Part shown: piece after piece, positions 1-8,156 of the stretch
Numbering within the stretch: position 1 is the first letter of the stretch
How the letters are laid out: each line of letters begins with the position of its first letter
From: Streptomyces scabiei 87.22
GTDB lineage: Bacteria > Actinomycetota > Actinomycetes > Streptomycetales > Streptomycetaceae
Assembly: GCF_000091305.1 (NCBI RefSeq)
Contig: NC_013929.1
Coordinates: forward strand, 434,001 to 498,000
Direction of reading: 5' to 3'
DNA: 64,000 nt
Position numbers and translations under genes: made by a program
Notes under the pieces: generated by a model
What the model was told of the DNA's origin: nothing
Databases searched by the model: none
The model's input: only the letters and a program-made list of their open reading frames with translations

Positions 1-184
1 ACAGTGCCTTGGCGGGGTCGAAGCCGGCCGGCACGTCGATCGTCGTCCGGATCTTCGTCGTCGTGGCGGCGTCGCCGCCGCTCGCGTCTCCGGACGTCGA
101 TCCCGTGGTGGTACAGCCGGCGAGTACGGCCGTCATGGCGACGGCGGCGGTCACGGGGACCGCGCGGGTACGGGTCTGGCGCAT
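1..184 (-). CDS. Lipoprotein N-terminus (partial), probable solute-binding protein
   Basis: Only the first 61 codons lie in the window; the gene continues past position 1. The start is ATG at 184. The N-terminus reads MRQTRTRAVPV followed by a hydrophobic stretch and a lipobox LAGC near residues 21-24, then a Ser/Thr/Gly-rich linker, which is the classic type II (lipoprotein) signal of Gram-positive secreted proteins. The mature part begins KIRTTIDVPAGFDPAKA, a pattern seen at the start of ABC-transporter substrate-binding lipoproteins, but too little is present to name the ligand. A perfect inverted repeat at 339-367 upstream is a likely operator. A lipoprotein is well supported; solute-binding is an inference. 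Confidence 0.75.
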   Translation of the reverse strand, partial: MRQTRTRAVPVTAAVAMTAVLAGCTTTGSTSGDASGGDAATTTKIRTTIDVPAGFDPAKAL

Positions 185-703
185 GGGTGCTCCTGGAGAG
201 GGAGTCGCGCTCTGCGCAGGTCGCACGGGATCGGGCGGGACGAGCGCGAGCAGTTCGGGGTGGAGGCGGTGCGCGCGGCGCTCGGTGGACGCCGCCGAAG
301 CGAGTCGTGGAGCACTCGGTGTGGAGAGGATGCAGCCAAGTTAACGGCGTAGTCAATACCGTTAACTATCTTTCCGCGCGCCGGTCCGGCCGCCGGTTCG
401 GACGACAAGAGGGCCGCCGCTCCCAAGGGCCGAGGAGTGACGCGTGTCACCACACACGGGGGGCCGACAGGTGGGCACGGCCCGTGTTTCACACGCGGGA
501 GGGCCCCGCGCCGGCCGCCGGGGGCGCGGCGCCGACGCGGGAGGAACCGCAGCCGCCCCACGTGAACAGCGCGCGCACGCCACCGGGGGCGAGCCGCACC
601 GGCCGGCCGGGAGCGTCGCGGGCCGGTCGCGCGCGAGGAGGTGCGAGTGCGCCGCGCCCGCGTCCCCGGGAGCGGCCCACGTCGGGACAGGGGCCGCCGC
701 GGG
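185..703. other. Intergenic region upstream of lipoprotein gene
   Basis: About 520 bases without a convincing gene. The part nearest the lipoprotein gene (185-370) is its promoter region and carries the inverted repeat described separately. The remainder up to the TetR stop codon at 704 is G+C-rich, with no open frame showing recognisable protein sequence or a ribosome-binding site. Confidence 0.5.
339..367. promoter_or_regulatory. Perfect 9-bp inverted repeat, candidate operator
   Basis: AGTTAACGG (339-347) and CCGTTAACT (359-367) are exact inverted copies separated by 11 nt. The A+T-rich arms stand out in a G+C-rich background. The repeat lies about 155 bp upstream of the lipoprotein start and contains a TTGAC-like -35 on the minus strand. 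Dyads of this type are typical operators for GntR, LacI or TetR regulators of transporter genes. The cognate regulator is not identifiable here. Confidence 0.55.
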
Positions 704-1387
704 TCAGTCGCGCGGGAGGGTCGCCGACTCCGCCACCAGGGCGGTGAGGACGAGGTCCGTCTGCCGGTGGAAGACGTCGGTCATGTCGATGCTGCGCAGA
801 TGGTCCTTCGCCGCCTCGGCGAAGGGGTACGCGTCCGGATTCGCCGGCTGGTACTCCTGCACCCAGTTCACCTCGGTGCCGAACCGCTGGTTGACGAGCC
901 GCCAGGCGTTGTTGCTGGCGACGGAGAGCAGGAAGTTCGAGAACGCCTGGTAGTGCAGGACGGCCGCCCGGCCGCGCCAGCCACCGCGGTGGAACGCCTC
1001 CAGGAGGGCGTCGACGGCACGCAGTTCGTGGACGCCCCGGGTGACCCTGCCCATGCAGAGCGCGGCGGCTGCCGGGTGGTCCAGCGCGGTGTCCCAGGCC
1101 CGGGTCGCCAGGTCCCGCAGCGACTCGGTCCACGACTCGTGCGGCTCGTACCCCTCCAGCGAGATCCGGTCCAACTCGTCGGCGACACCGACCATGATGT
1201 GGTCGCGACTGGCGAAGTACCGGTAGACCGCGGTCGCGGAGGAGGACAGCTCCTTGCCCAGCCGCTGGAAGGTGAGCGCGTCCGGCCCGTCCTCGTCGAG
1301 GATCCGCAGCGCGGTGGCCACGATGAGCCCCTGGGAAAGGGTCCCTCGCTGAAGCCGCTTCGACGACCGCCCCCCAGCAACTGCCAC
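704..1387 (-). CDS. TetR/AcrR family transcriptional regulator
   Basis: Predicted 227-residue DNA-binding repressor. The start is GTG at 1387, preceded by GAGGGAG at good spacing. After a basic N-terminus (GGRSSKRLQRG) comes the TetR helix-turn-helix: an ALRILDEDGPDALTFQRLGKE-type helix 1, then SSSATAVYRYFASRDHIMVG around residues 40-65. The C-terminal about 150 residues form a helical ligand-binding domain ending QTDLVLTALVAESATLPRD. It sits alone between the lipoprotein gene downstream and the AsnC gene, which is transcribed divergently. Its ligand and target are unknown; the downstream lipoprotein operon is a plausible target because it is the next gene on the same strand. Confidence 0.85.
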   Translation of the reverse strand: MAVAGGRSSKRLQRGTLSQGLIVATALRILDEDGPDALTFQRLGKELSSSATAVYRYFASRDHIMVGVADELDRISLEGYEPHESWTESLRDLATRAWDTALDHPAAAALCMGRVTRGVHELRAVDALLEAFHRGGWRGRAAVLHYQAFSNFLLSVASNNAWRLVNQRFGTEVNWVQEYQPANPDAYPFAEAAKDHLRSIDMTDVFHRQTDLVLTALVAESATLPRD

Positions 1388-1596
1388 GCGAACGTCTCCC
1401 TCGGACGGACGGCGGCGCACGCGCCGCCGCAACCTGCGAACCTGCGTCTCCTCACCGGCGACGAGAAGCCAGCCTAAGCGACCGCTGGGGAACCGAACGC
1501 CCAGGGCCCGGCCACCGGGACGGCCACGTCCCCCGACAGTTGCCCCGGTCGTCGGCCTGGCAAGGGGCCGATCGACGCGGAAGCCGAAGACGGCGA

Positions 1597-1634
1597 ACGC
1601 TCGATTCCATCGATCCCACACTTGAATCGAGCGT
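1597..1634. promoter_or_regulatory. Perfect 11-bp inverted repeat upstream of AsnC gene
   Basis: ACGCTCGATTC (1597-1607) and GAATCGAGCGT (1624-1634) are exact inverted copies around a 16-nt spacer. The position, 70-110 bp upstream of the AsnC start, fits a binding site of the adjacent regulator; Lrp/AsnC proteins bind dyads and usually autoregulate. A transcript hairpin is less likely because of the long spacer. Confidence 0.55.
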
Positions 1635-1647
1635 GAAATTCCGCCAT

Positions 1648-1666
1648 GGTGCTTGAAACAAGCGCC
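1648..1666. promoter_or_regulatory. Second dyad near AsnC start
   Basis: GCTTG (1651-1655) and CAAGC (1659-1663) flank AAA, and outer G/C pairs extend the symmetry to 1648-1666. It lies 40-58 bp before the AsnC start, where a repressor or autoregulator would contact the promoter. The compact dyad with an A-rich centre resembles Lrp/AsnC half-site geometry. Confidence 0.45.
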
Positions 1667-1705
1667 ACGCCTTGCAGGGTCACGCGCAGGAGGAAAGGGT
1701 CTCCC

Positions 1706-2146
1706 ATGGATGACATCGACCGCGCCATCCTGCGGGAGCTGCAGGTCGACGGCCGGATCCCGTACGCCGATCTGGGGCCGAAGGTCGGGCTGTCGCCCTC
1801 GGCCGCGCGGCACCGGCTGCAGCGGCTGATCGACAGCCACGCGGTCCAGGTCGTCGGCGTGACCGACCCGATGACCATGGGCCAGCAGGCGATGGCACTG
1901 CTGGGGCTGCGCGTCGACGGCGACGCCCGGGGGGTCGCCGACGAACTGTCCCGGCACGACGAGGTCGTGTACACGGTCCTGACGGCGGGCGGCTTCGACC
2001 TGTTCGTGGAGGTGGTGTGCGCTCGCCCCCGGGATCTCCTGGACTTCGTCAACGACGTCGTCCGGCCCGTCGAGGGGGTCACGTCGGTGGAGAACTTCCC
2101 CTACTTCGCGATCCACACGCACCGCTTCCTGTGGCACGTCGACTGA
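1706..2146 (+). CDS. Lrp/AsnC family transcriptional regulator
   Basis: Predicted 146-residue feast/famine regulator. The ATG at 1706 has a near-perfect ribosome-binding site (AGGAGGAAAGG, 1689-1698). Residues 1-60 form the AsnC winged helix-turn-helix, starting MDDIDRAILRELQVDGRIPYADLG and continuing through VGLSPSAARHRLQRLIDSH. Residues 70-140 form the RAM/ligand-binding domain (LLGLRVDGDARGVADEL, VYTVLTAGGFDLFVEV). It precedes the kinase-aminotransferase fusion by 58 nt on the same strand, so it probably senses the amino-acid-like substrate or product of that enzyme and controls the unit. Two dyads lie upstream. Confidence 0.9.
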   Translation: MDDIDRAILRELQVDGRIPYADLGPKVGLSPSAARHRLQRLIDSHAVQVVGVTDPMTMGQQAMALLGLRVDGDARGVADELSRHDEVVYTVLTAGGFDLFVEVVCARPRDLLDFVNDVVRPVEGVTSVENFPYFAIHTHRFLWHVD

Positions 2147-2204
2147 GGCATACGAGCGTCCGAGCGTCCGAGCCCTGCTCGCCCACACCAGCCGAGGAAC
2201 CCGC

Positions 2205-5204
2205 ATGCTGCCCGACGAGTACCGCACGATCGACTTCTTCGCCGAGGGCGCCCTGCCCGCGCCCCGCACCACAGCGGCCCAGGCCGAACTCATCGCCGCC
2301 GAGCATCTCGGCACCACCGCTCGCGCCCGGGAACTGGGCAGCCAGCAGGACGCCAACTTCCTGCTGCACGCCACCGACGGGACGCCGGCGGCGGTACTGA
2401 AGATCGCCAACCCCGCTTTCGGCACGGTGGAGATCGAGGCCCAGGACACCGCGGCCGACCTGATCGCCCGGGCCTGCCCGGAACTGCGGATCGCCACGGT
2501 CCTGCGCGATCCGGACGGTTCCCCGCGGCGCACGACGGTGGACACCGAGAACGGTCCGGCCGTCGCCCGTCTGCTGCGCCACCTGCCCGGCGGCACGCTC
2601 TCGGGACCCCGGCACCTGTCCCCCGGCACCGTGGCGGGCATGGGCACGATCGCCGGAAAGGTCAGCTCCGCCCTGCGCGACTTCCGGCACCCGGGCCTCG
2701 ACCGCGTCCTCCAGTGGGACCCGCGGCACGCCGATCGCGTCGTCGCCAGGCTCGCCGGGCACATCGGCGAACCCGAGCGGCGCACCGCCGTGCGGACGGC
2801 GACCGCCGAGGCCTGGGCCCATGTCCGACGGCTCGCCCCCTCGCTGCCGTCGCAGGCCGTGCACCTGGACCTCACCGACGACAATCTGGTCCGCCGTCCC
2901 GGAAGCCCCACGCCCCTGCCGGACGGAATCATCGACTTCGGTGACGTGACCACGAGTTGGGCGGTCTGCGAACTCGCCGTGTCGGTGTCCTCGATACTCC
3001 ACCACGACGGTGCCGAGCCGCACCACGTACTGCCGGCCGTCCGTGCCTTCCACGCCGTCCGGCCGCTCTCCGCCGAGGAGGCGGAGGCGGTGTGGCCGAT
3101 CGTGGTCCTGCGTGCCGCCGTCCTGGTGGCGAGCGGCCACCACCAGGCCGCCGTCGACGAGGACAACGCCTACGCCACGGGCGCGCTCGACCACGAATGG
3201 CGCATCTTCGAGCAGGCCACCTCGCTGCCCCTGTCCGTGATGACCGGCCTCGTCCGGGACGCGACCGGCACGACCGACGCTCCGGTCCGGACCGCCGCCA
3301 CCACCACCACCACCACCGAGGCTGAGGCCGAGACCCCGGTACGCCCCCTCCTGCGGGACCTGGCCCCCGAGGACATCGCCCTCCTCGACCTGTCCACCGA
3401 CGCCGGTTCCCTGGACCGCGGAGCCTGGACGGACCCCGGCGCCGAGGACCGGCTGGCGGCCTCCGCCCTCGCCGCCGGAGCGGCCGCCGTGGCCACCCGG
3501 TACGCCGACCCGCGACTGACCCGGGCATCGACGCTGTCGGCGGTCTCCCCCGCCACGGTGCCCACCGGAGTCGACGTCCGGCTCGGCCGGGATGCCGTGG
3601 TCCAGGCACCCGCCCCGGGGAAGGTCCTCACGGCGGCACCGGGCCACGTCGAACTCGCCTACGGCGCACGGACCCTGTCCGTGGTTCTCCCCGACATGGT
3701 CCAGCCGCTGGTCACCACCGGTGCGACGGTGCGGGCGGGCGACGACATCGCCCGTCTCGGCTCCGGCGCCCGCGTCCACCTCGCGCTGCGCGACACCGAC
3801 GGCCCCGCCGTGCCCCACCTGGTCCGCCCCGAGTACGCGGCCGGCTGGCTCGCGCTCACCGCCGACCCCGCCCCGCTCCTCGGCCTCCCGGCCACCATCC
3901 GCGACCGTACGGACGACAGCGGCCTGCTCGACCGGCGTGACGCCGCGTTCGCCACCGTGCAGGGGCACTACTACGCCGACCCCCCGCGCATCGAACGGGG
4001 TTGGCGCCACCATCTGCTCTCCACCGAGGGCCGGTCGTACCTCGACATCGTCAACAACGTCACCCCCCTGGGCCACGCCCACCCGCGCGTCGAGGAGGCG
4101 GTCACGCGGCAGTTGCGGCGGCTCAACACCAACTCGCGCTTCCACTACGCCTCCGTGGTGGAGTTCACCGAGCGCCTCGCCGCCCTGCTCCCCGATCCCC
4201 TGGACACGGTGTTCCTCGTCAACTCCGGTTCGGAGGCGGTGGATCTGGGCCTGCGCCTGGCCATGGGCGCCTCCGGCCGGCACGACGTCGTCGCGCTGCG
4301 CGAGGCGTACCACGGCTGGACGTACGCCTCCGACGCGGTCTCCACCTCACTTCAGGACAACCCCAACGCCCTCGCCACGCGCCCGAGTTGGGTGCACACC
4401 GTGGACTCGCCCAACTCCTACCGCGGCCGCCACCGCGGGACGGACGCCGTGCGGTACGCGCCCGAGGCCGTCGCGATGATCGACGAACTGGCCGCCACCG
4501 GCCGCCCGCCGGGTGCGTTCCTCGGCGAGACCTTCTACGGCAACGCCGGCGGAGTCGCCCTGCCCGACGGCTATCTCGCCCAGGTGTACGCGGCCGTACG
4601 ACGCCACGGCGGCCTGGCCGTCGCCGACGAGGTCCAGGTCGGATACGGCCGCCTGGGACACTGGTTCTGGGGCTTCGAGCAGCAGGGGGTCGTGCCCGAC
4701 ATCGTCTGTGTCGCCAAGGCCATGGGCAACGGACACCCTCTCGGTGCCGTCATCACGTCCCGGGAGGTCGCGGACCGGTACCGCGATCAGGGCTACTTCT
4801 TCTCGTCCACCGGAGGCAGCCCCGTCTCCAGCGTCGTGGGCCTCACCGTGCTGGACGCCCTGCGCGACGAGGACCTCCAGGGCAACGCGGCGCGGGTCGG
4901 CGCCCTTCTCAAGGGCAGGCTCCAGGCACTGGCCGACCGGCACGGCATCATCGGCGCCGTGCACGGGTCGGGTCTCTACCTCGGCCTCGAACTGGTCCGG
5001 GACCGCGCCTCCCTGGCACCCGCCACGGAGGAAACCGCCGAGCTGTGCGACCGTATGCTCGACCTCGGCGTGATCGTCCAGCCCACCGGCGACCACCTCA
5101 ACATCCTCAAGATCAAGCCACCGCTGTGCCTCGACACCGCCGCGGCCGACTTCTTCGCCGACATGCTCGACCTGGCCCTCACCCAACTCGGCCACTCCCG
5201 CTGA
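2205..5204 (+). CDS. Kinase / M23-like / class-III aminotransferase fusion (kinase-phospholyase type)
   Basis: A 999-residue three-part enzyme. Residues 1-340 are an aminoglycoside-phosphotransferase-type kinase domain with the catalytic HLDLTDDN motif (about 220-227) and the IIDFGD metal-binding motif (about 242-247). Residues 440-560 resemble a degenerate M23/lipoyl-like beta domain (VVQAPAPGKVLTAAPGHVEL, RVHLALRD). Residues 580-999 are a fold-type I class-III aminotransferase with PLP lysine K838 in VAKAMGNGHPLG. Homologous animal proteins are separate: hydroxylysine kinase (AGPHD1) and the ammonia-phospholyases AGXT2L1/L2. The expected chemistry is therefore ATP-phosphorylation of an amino alcohol followed by PLP-dependent loss of ammonia and phosphate to give an aldehyde. 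The substrate is unproven. The convergent aldehyde dehydrogenase and the upstream AsnC gene fit such a pathway. The start ATG is preceded by AGGAA. Confidence 0.88.
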   Translation: MLPDEYRTIDFFAEGALPAPRTTAAQAELIAAEHLGTTARARELGSQQDANFLLHATDGTPAAVLKIANPAFGTVEIEAQDTAADLIARACPELRIATVLRDPDGSPRRTTVDTENGPAVARLLRHLPGGTLSGPRHLSPGTVAGMGTIAGKVSSALRDFRHPGLDRVLQWDPRHADRVVARLAGHIGEPERRTAVRTATAEAWAHVRRLAPSLPSQAVHLDLTDDNLVRRPGSPTPLPDGIIDFGDVTTSWAVCELAVSVSSILHHDGAEPHHVLPAVRAFHAVRPLSAEEAEAVWPIVVLRAAVLVASGHHQAAVDEDNAYATGALDHEWRIFEQATSLPLSVMTGLVRDATGTTDAPVRTAATTTTTTEAEAETPVRPLLRDLAPEDIALLDLSTDAGSLDRGAWTDPGAEDRLAASALAAGAAAVATRYADPRLTRASTLSAVSPATVPTGVDVRLGRDAVVQAPAPGKVLTAAPGHVELAYGARTLSVVLPDMVQPLVTTGATVRAGDDIARLGSGARVHLALRDTDGPAVPHLVRPEYAAGWLALTADPAPLLGLPATIRDRTDDSGLLDRRDAAFATVQGHYYADPPRIERGWRHHLLSTEGRSYLDIVNNVTPLGHAHPRVEEAVTRQLRRLNTNSRFHYASVVEFTERLAALLPDPLDTVFLVNSGSEAVDLGLRLAMGASGRHDVVALREAYHGWTYASDAVSTSLQDNPNALATRPSWVHTVDSPNSYRGRHRGTDAVRYAPEAVAMIDELAATGRPPGAFLGETFYGNAGGVALPDGYLAQVYAAVRRHGGLAVADEVQVGYGRLGHWFWGFEQQGVVPDIVCVAKAMGNGHPLGAVITSREVADRYRDQGYFFSSTGGSPVSSVVGLTVLDALRDEDLQGNAARVGALLKGRLQALADRHGIIGAVHGSGLYLGLELVRDRASLAPATEETAELCDRMLDLGVIVQPTGDHLNILKIKPPLCLDTAAADFFADMLDLALTQLGHSR

Positions 5205-5225
5205 CGCCGGGCCCTCCCGCGCAGC

Positions 5226-5251
5226 GACGTACGCCTCCTGACGTACGCCTC
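5226..5251. repeat. 12-bp tandem direct repeat
   Basis: GACGTACGCCTC occurs at 5226-5237 and again at 5240-5251, a 14-bp period. It lies just after the stop of the fusion gene. Its function is unknown and it may be a small replication-slippage duplication. Confidence 0.6.
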
Positions 5252-5421
5252 GGACGTCCCGGCCCCACCCGCCGCATCCTCCTGGCCCGCGCCGCGGCAC
5301 GCCCCGCCAACCCGCCCGCCCGGGCCATGGCCCGCGTCCTGCGCACGGTGGCGCGGCGCTTCACCGCAGCGGACCAGCACCGGACCCGGCTCGGCGCGGT
5401 CCGGCGGGGCTGAGGACGCGG

Positions 5422-5458
5422 CCGGGGCAGCCACCGCACACGTCGGTGACTGCCCCGG
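5422..5458. terminator. Bidirectional hairpin terminator
   Basis: CCGGGGCAG plus CACCG (5422-5436) pairs with CGGTG plus CTGCCCCGG (5444-5458), giving a 14-pair stem with one A/C mismatch and a 7-nt loop. Placed between convergent genes, it can end transcription from both sides, as is usual for Streptomyces terminators without a U-tract. Confidence 0.75.
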
Positions 5459-5505
5459 TTCCAGGTGCGTGACCGGTACGGGCGGCCGTCATGTACCAGC
5501 GGCCG

Positions 5506-6936
5506 TCATCGCGTCGCCTCGCCGATGTGGTTGACGCAGACGACCTTGGGCTGGGTCATCTCCTCGAAGGCGAAGCGCACGCCCTCGCGGCCCATGCTGC
5601 CGTACTTGAACCCGCCGAACGGCATGGCGTCGAAGCGGTAGTCGGACGAGTCGTTGATCATGACTCCGCCGGCCTGCAGCAGCCGGGCCGCGTTCAGGGC
5701 GTGGTCCAGGCGCGAGGTGAAGATGCCCGCGTGGAGGCTGTAGTCGATGGCGTTGGCCTGCTCGACGGCGTCCTCGAAGGAGGTGAACGGCTGCAGTACG
5801 ACGACCGGGGCGAACACCTCCTCCTGCCAGATCGAGCAGGCCGCCGGGACGTCCTCCAGGACGGTCGGCGTGTACAGGGCGCCGGTGGCCTCGTTGCCGC
5901 ACAGCAGCACCGCGCCCTCGGCCACCGCCGCGTCGACCTTGGCCCGGGTGGCGGCCGCCGCCCGAGGGGTGATCATGGGGCCGACGTCGGTGCGCTCGTC
6001 GAGCGGGTCGCCGGTGCGCAGCAGTCCGGTGCGGGCCACGAAGGCGTCGCGGAAGCGCTCGTAGACCTCGGCGGCGATCAGGATGCGCTGGGTGCCGATG
6101 CAGTTCTGGCCCGCCGCCCAGAACGCGCCGGAGACGCAGGAGGCCACGGCCTCGTCCAGGTCCGCGTCGTCCATGACGATGACCGGTGCGTTGCCGCCCA
6201 GGTCCATGGCGAGCTTCTTCAGGCCCGCGGTGCGGGCGATGGCCTCGCCGGTGGCGAATCCGCCCGTGAAGGACACCATGCGCACGTCGGGGGCGGCCAC
6301 GATCGCGGCGCCGATCCCGGCGTCGCCGTTGACGACGGTGACGATCTCCTCGGGCAGGCCGGCCTCAATGAGGGTGTCGACCAGGCGCAGCGCGGACAGC
6401 GGCGTCAGCGCGGACGGTTTCAGGATGACCGCGTTTCCTCCGGCGACGGCGGGGCCGAGCTTGTGGGCGACCAGGTTGAGGGGGTCGTTGAACGGGGTGA
6501 CGGCGGCGATGATGCCCAGCGGTTCGCGGGTGAACCAGCCCTGCCGTTTCTCCGAGCCCTCGAAGGAGTCGAAGGGGATGACCTCTCCGGCGTTGCGCCG
6601 GGCCTCGGCGGCGGACAGGGACAGCGTGTTGACCGCGCGGGCGACTTCCTTGCGGGCCTGGGTGATGGTCTTGCCGGCCTCGCTGACGATCAGCCGGGCG
6701 AAGGACTCGGTACGGCGCTCGATCAGGTGGGCGGCGCGTTCCAGGATCGCGGCCCGGGAGGCGCGGGACAGCGCGGCGGCCGTACGGCGTCCGCACCTGG
6801 CCTGCTGCAGGATGCCGCCGACGGCGGCCTCGTCGACGGTGGGCACCGAGGCGATGACCTCGCCGGTGTAGGGGTTGTGCACGGGCGTGGTGTCGGTGTC
6901 GAGTTCGATGGCGGCGGGCGCGGCGGTGTCAGACAC
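5506..6936 (-). CDS. NAD(P)-dependent aldehyde dehydrogenase
   Basis: A 476-residue ALDH-superfamily enzyme that oxidises an aldehyde to the acid. It shows an N-terminal [13 protein letters not shown] segment, the cofactor region [29 protein letters not shown], the SFTGG motif, LGGNAPVIV, and the catalytic cysteine C279 in GQNCIGTQR. The residue 34 before the cysteine, where most ALDHs have the general-base glutamate, is aspartate (D245 in MDLGGN). The GTG start overlaps the stop of the upstream homoserine-dehydrogenase-like gene by 8 bp, so the two are translationally coupled. The location opposite the kinase-phospholyase fusion suggests it consumes an aldehyde or semialdehyde made there; the substrate is not assignable from sequence. 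Confidence 0.9.
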   Translation of the reverse strand: MSDTAAPAAIELDTDTTPVHNPYTGEVIASVPTVDEAAVGGILQQARCGRRTAAALSRASRAAILERAAHLIERRTESFARLIVSEAGKTITQARKEVARAVNTLSLSAAEARRNAGEVIPFDSFEGSEKRQGWFTREPLGIIAAVTPFNDPLNLVAHKLGPAVAGGNAVILKPSALTPLSALRLVDTLIEAGLPEEIVTVVNGDAGIGAAIVAAPDVRMVSFTGGFATGEAIARTAGLKKLAMDLGGNAPVIVMDDADLDEAVASCVSGAFWAAGQNCIGTQRILIAAEVYERFRDAFVARTGLLRTGDPLDERTDVGPMITPRAAAATRAKVDAAVAEGAVLLCGNEATGALYTPTVLEDVPAACSIWQEEVFAPVVVLQPFTSFEDAVEQANAIDYSLHAGIFTSRLDHALNAARLLQAGGVMINDSSDYRFDAMPFGGFKYGSMGREGVRFAFEEMTQPKVVCVNHIGEATR

Positions 6937-8008
6937 GGTGGGTCTCCTGGAGAGCGGGGCGCGCGTCGTCGCCGGCGTGGCGCTGGTGGATGGCGATGAT
7001 GTCCGACAGGAGGGCGTAGGCGGTCTCCACGCGGCCGGCGCCGGGCCCGGACACCGTGACGGTGCCGAGGAGGTCGGTGTGGAAGGCGACCGCGTTGGCG
7101 GGGCCGGAGACGCCGGCGAGCGGGTGGTGGGCGGGCAGGGCGACCGGGGCGACGCGGGCGTCGACGCTGCCGTCCTCGTGGCGGGTGGCCGAGCCGACCA
7201 GCTTCCAGCGCAGTCCCTTCGAGGCGGCGTCGCGCACCACGTCGGGGGTGATCGCGCGGATGCCCTCGCAGAAGACGTCCTCCCGGCGCAGGTTCGCGCC
7301 GAGGACCTCGTTGGCGAGGATCATGACTTTGAGCCGGACGTCGTGGCCCTCGACGTCTGCGGTGGGATCGGCTTCGGCGTATCCGTGCGCCTGGGCCTCG
7401 GCGATGGCCGCCGCCAGGTCGACGCCTTCTTCGAGGCGGCCGAGGATGTAGTTCGAGGTGCCGTTCATGACGCCCTCGACGCCACTGATCTGCAGGCCGC
7501 CGAACATGCGCTCGGCGGTGCGCAGGACGGGGGTGCCGCTGAGCACCGAGCCCTCGTACTCGAAGCCGAGGCCGCGCTCGGCGGCGAGGCGCTTCAGCGT
7601 GCGGCCGGCGAGCGCGACGGGCCCCTTGTTGGTGGTGGTCACGTGCTTGCCCGATTCCAGGGCCCAGCGCACGTGGGACAGGGCGGGCTCGCCGTCGGTG
7701 GGGTTGGTGAAGGTGGCCTCCACGACGATGTCGGCCGGGACCTCGCGGATCACCCACTCGTTGCGCGGCTCGGCGCTGCCGCCGGCGAGGTCCGCGAAGC
7801 TCAGCTCTCCGGGCTCGGCGGCCAGCAGCGGCACCAGATCGATGCCGTCGGTGTCCACCAGGGAACCGGCCCTCAGGTCGGTGATCGCCACCACCCGCAG
7901 GGCGAAGCCCAGTTCCTTCGCCAGGCGTTCTCCGCTGTGGGCTATGAGTTCGGCGAGCGCGCGGTTGACGCCGCCGAAGCCGATGAGGGCGAGATCGTAT
8001 CGGCCCAT
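6929..8008 (-). CDS. Homoserine-dehydrogenase-like NAD(P) oxidoreductase
   Basis: A 359-residue protein with the homoserine dehydrogenase architecture but without a C-terminal ACT domain. The N-terminal Rossmann motif is [10 protein letters not shown] (the usual final glycine is Asn). The motif TTTNKGPVA carries the family lysine, and the catalytic domain shows [27 protein letters not shown] and [19 protein letters not shown]. The ATG has AAGGAG upstream. Being first in an operon with an aldehyde dehydrogenase, it may be a catabolic semialdehyde/hydroxy-amino-acid oxidoreductase rather than the biosynthetic Hom enzyme, which normally sits with threonine synthase genes. This last point is inference. 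Confidence 0.85.
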   Translation of the reverse strand: MGRYDLALIGFGGVNRALAELIAHSGERLAKELGFALRVVAITDLRAGSLVDTDGIDLVPLLAAEPGELSFADLAGGSAEPRNEWVIREVPADIVVEATFTNPTDGEPALSHVRWALESGKHVTTTNKGPVALAGRTLKRLAAERGLGFEYEGSVLSGTPVLRTAERMFGGLQISGVEGVMNGTSNYILGRLEEGVDLAAAIAEAQAHGYAEADPTADVEGHDVRLKVMILANEVLGANLRREDVFCEGIRAITPDVVRDAASKGLRWKLVGSATRHEDGSVDARVAPVALPAHHPLAGVSGPANAVAFHTDLLGTVTVSGPGAGRVETAYALLSDIIAIHQRHAGDDARPALQETHRV

Positions 8009-8156
8009 GAGATCGCTCCTTCGCAGTCCGCCGCCTTGACGGTGCGGCTGCTCAGAGCCTCGCTCGTGCGCCTGTCACCCGTTCCCTGTCACAACGGCCA
8101 CGGGGCATGCCGATCTGCCCTGTCCGGCGGCGATCCGCCCGCCCCGGGCCGTGCGG

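Larger units (their letters stand above)
1388..1705. other. Divergent promoter region, TetR / AsnC genes
   Basis: This 318-bp region separates the GTG of the TetR gene from the ATG of the AsnC gene. No coding frame within it looks real. Its AsnC-proximal third contains two dyads (1597-1634 and 1648-1666) listed separately. The AsnC ribosome-binding site AGGAGGAAAGG lies at 1689-1698. Confidence 0.6.
5205..5505. other. Convergent intergenic region
   Basis: About 300 bp between the stop codons of the fusion enzyme and the convergent aldehyde dehydrogenase. It contains a short direct repeat (5226-5251) and a strong hairpin (5422-5458). A weak open frame covers the middle, but it has no start signal or recognisable motif and I do not call it a gene. 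Confidence 0.5.

Noticed and set aside
704..3166. 820-codon minus-strand frame spanning the TetR gene and antisense to AsnC and kinase genes
   Set aside because: Only the first-described TetR part (704-1387) has protein-like sequence. The upstream portion is Arg/Ser-rich antisense of a well-supported enzyme gene.
5208..5413. Possible small gene after the fusion enzyme
   Set aside because: The open frame continues from an antisense or off-frame shadow, lacks a start with a ribosome-binding site and is low-complexity.
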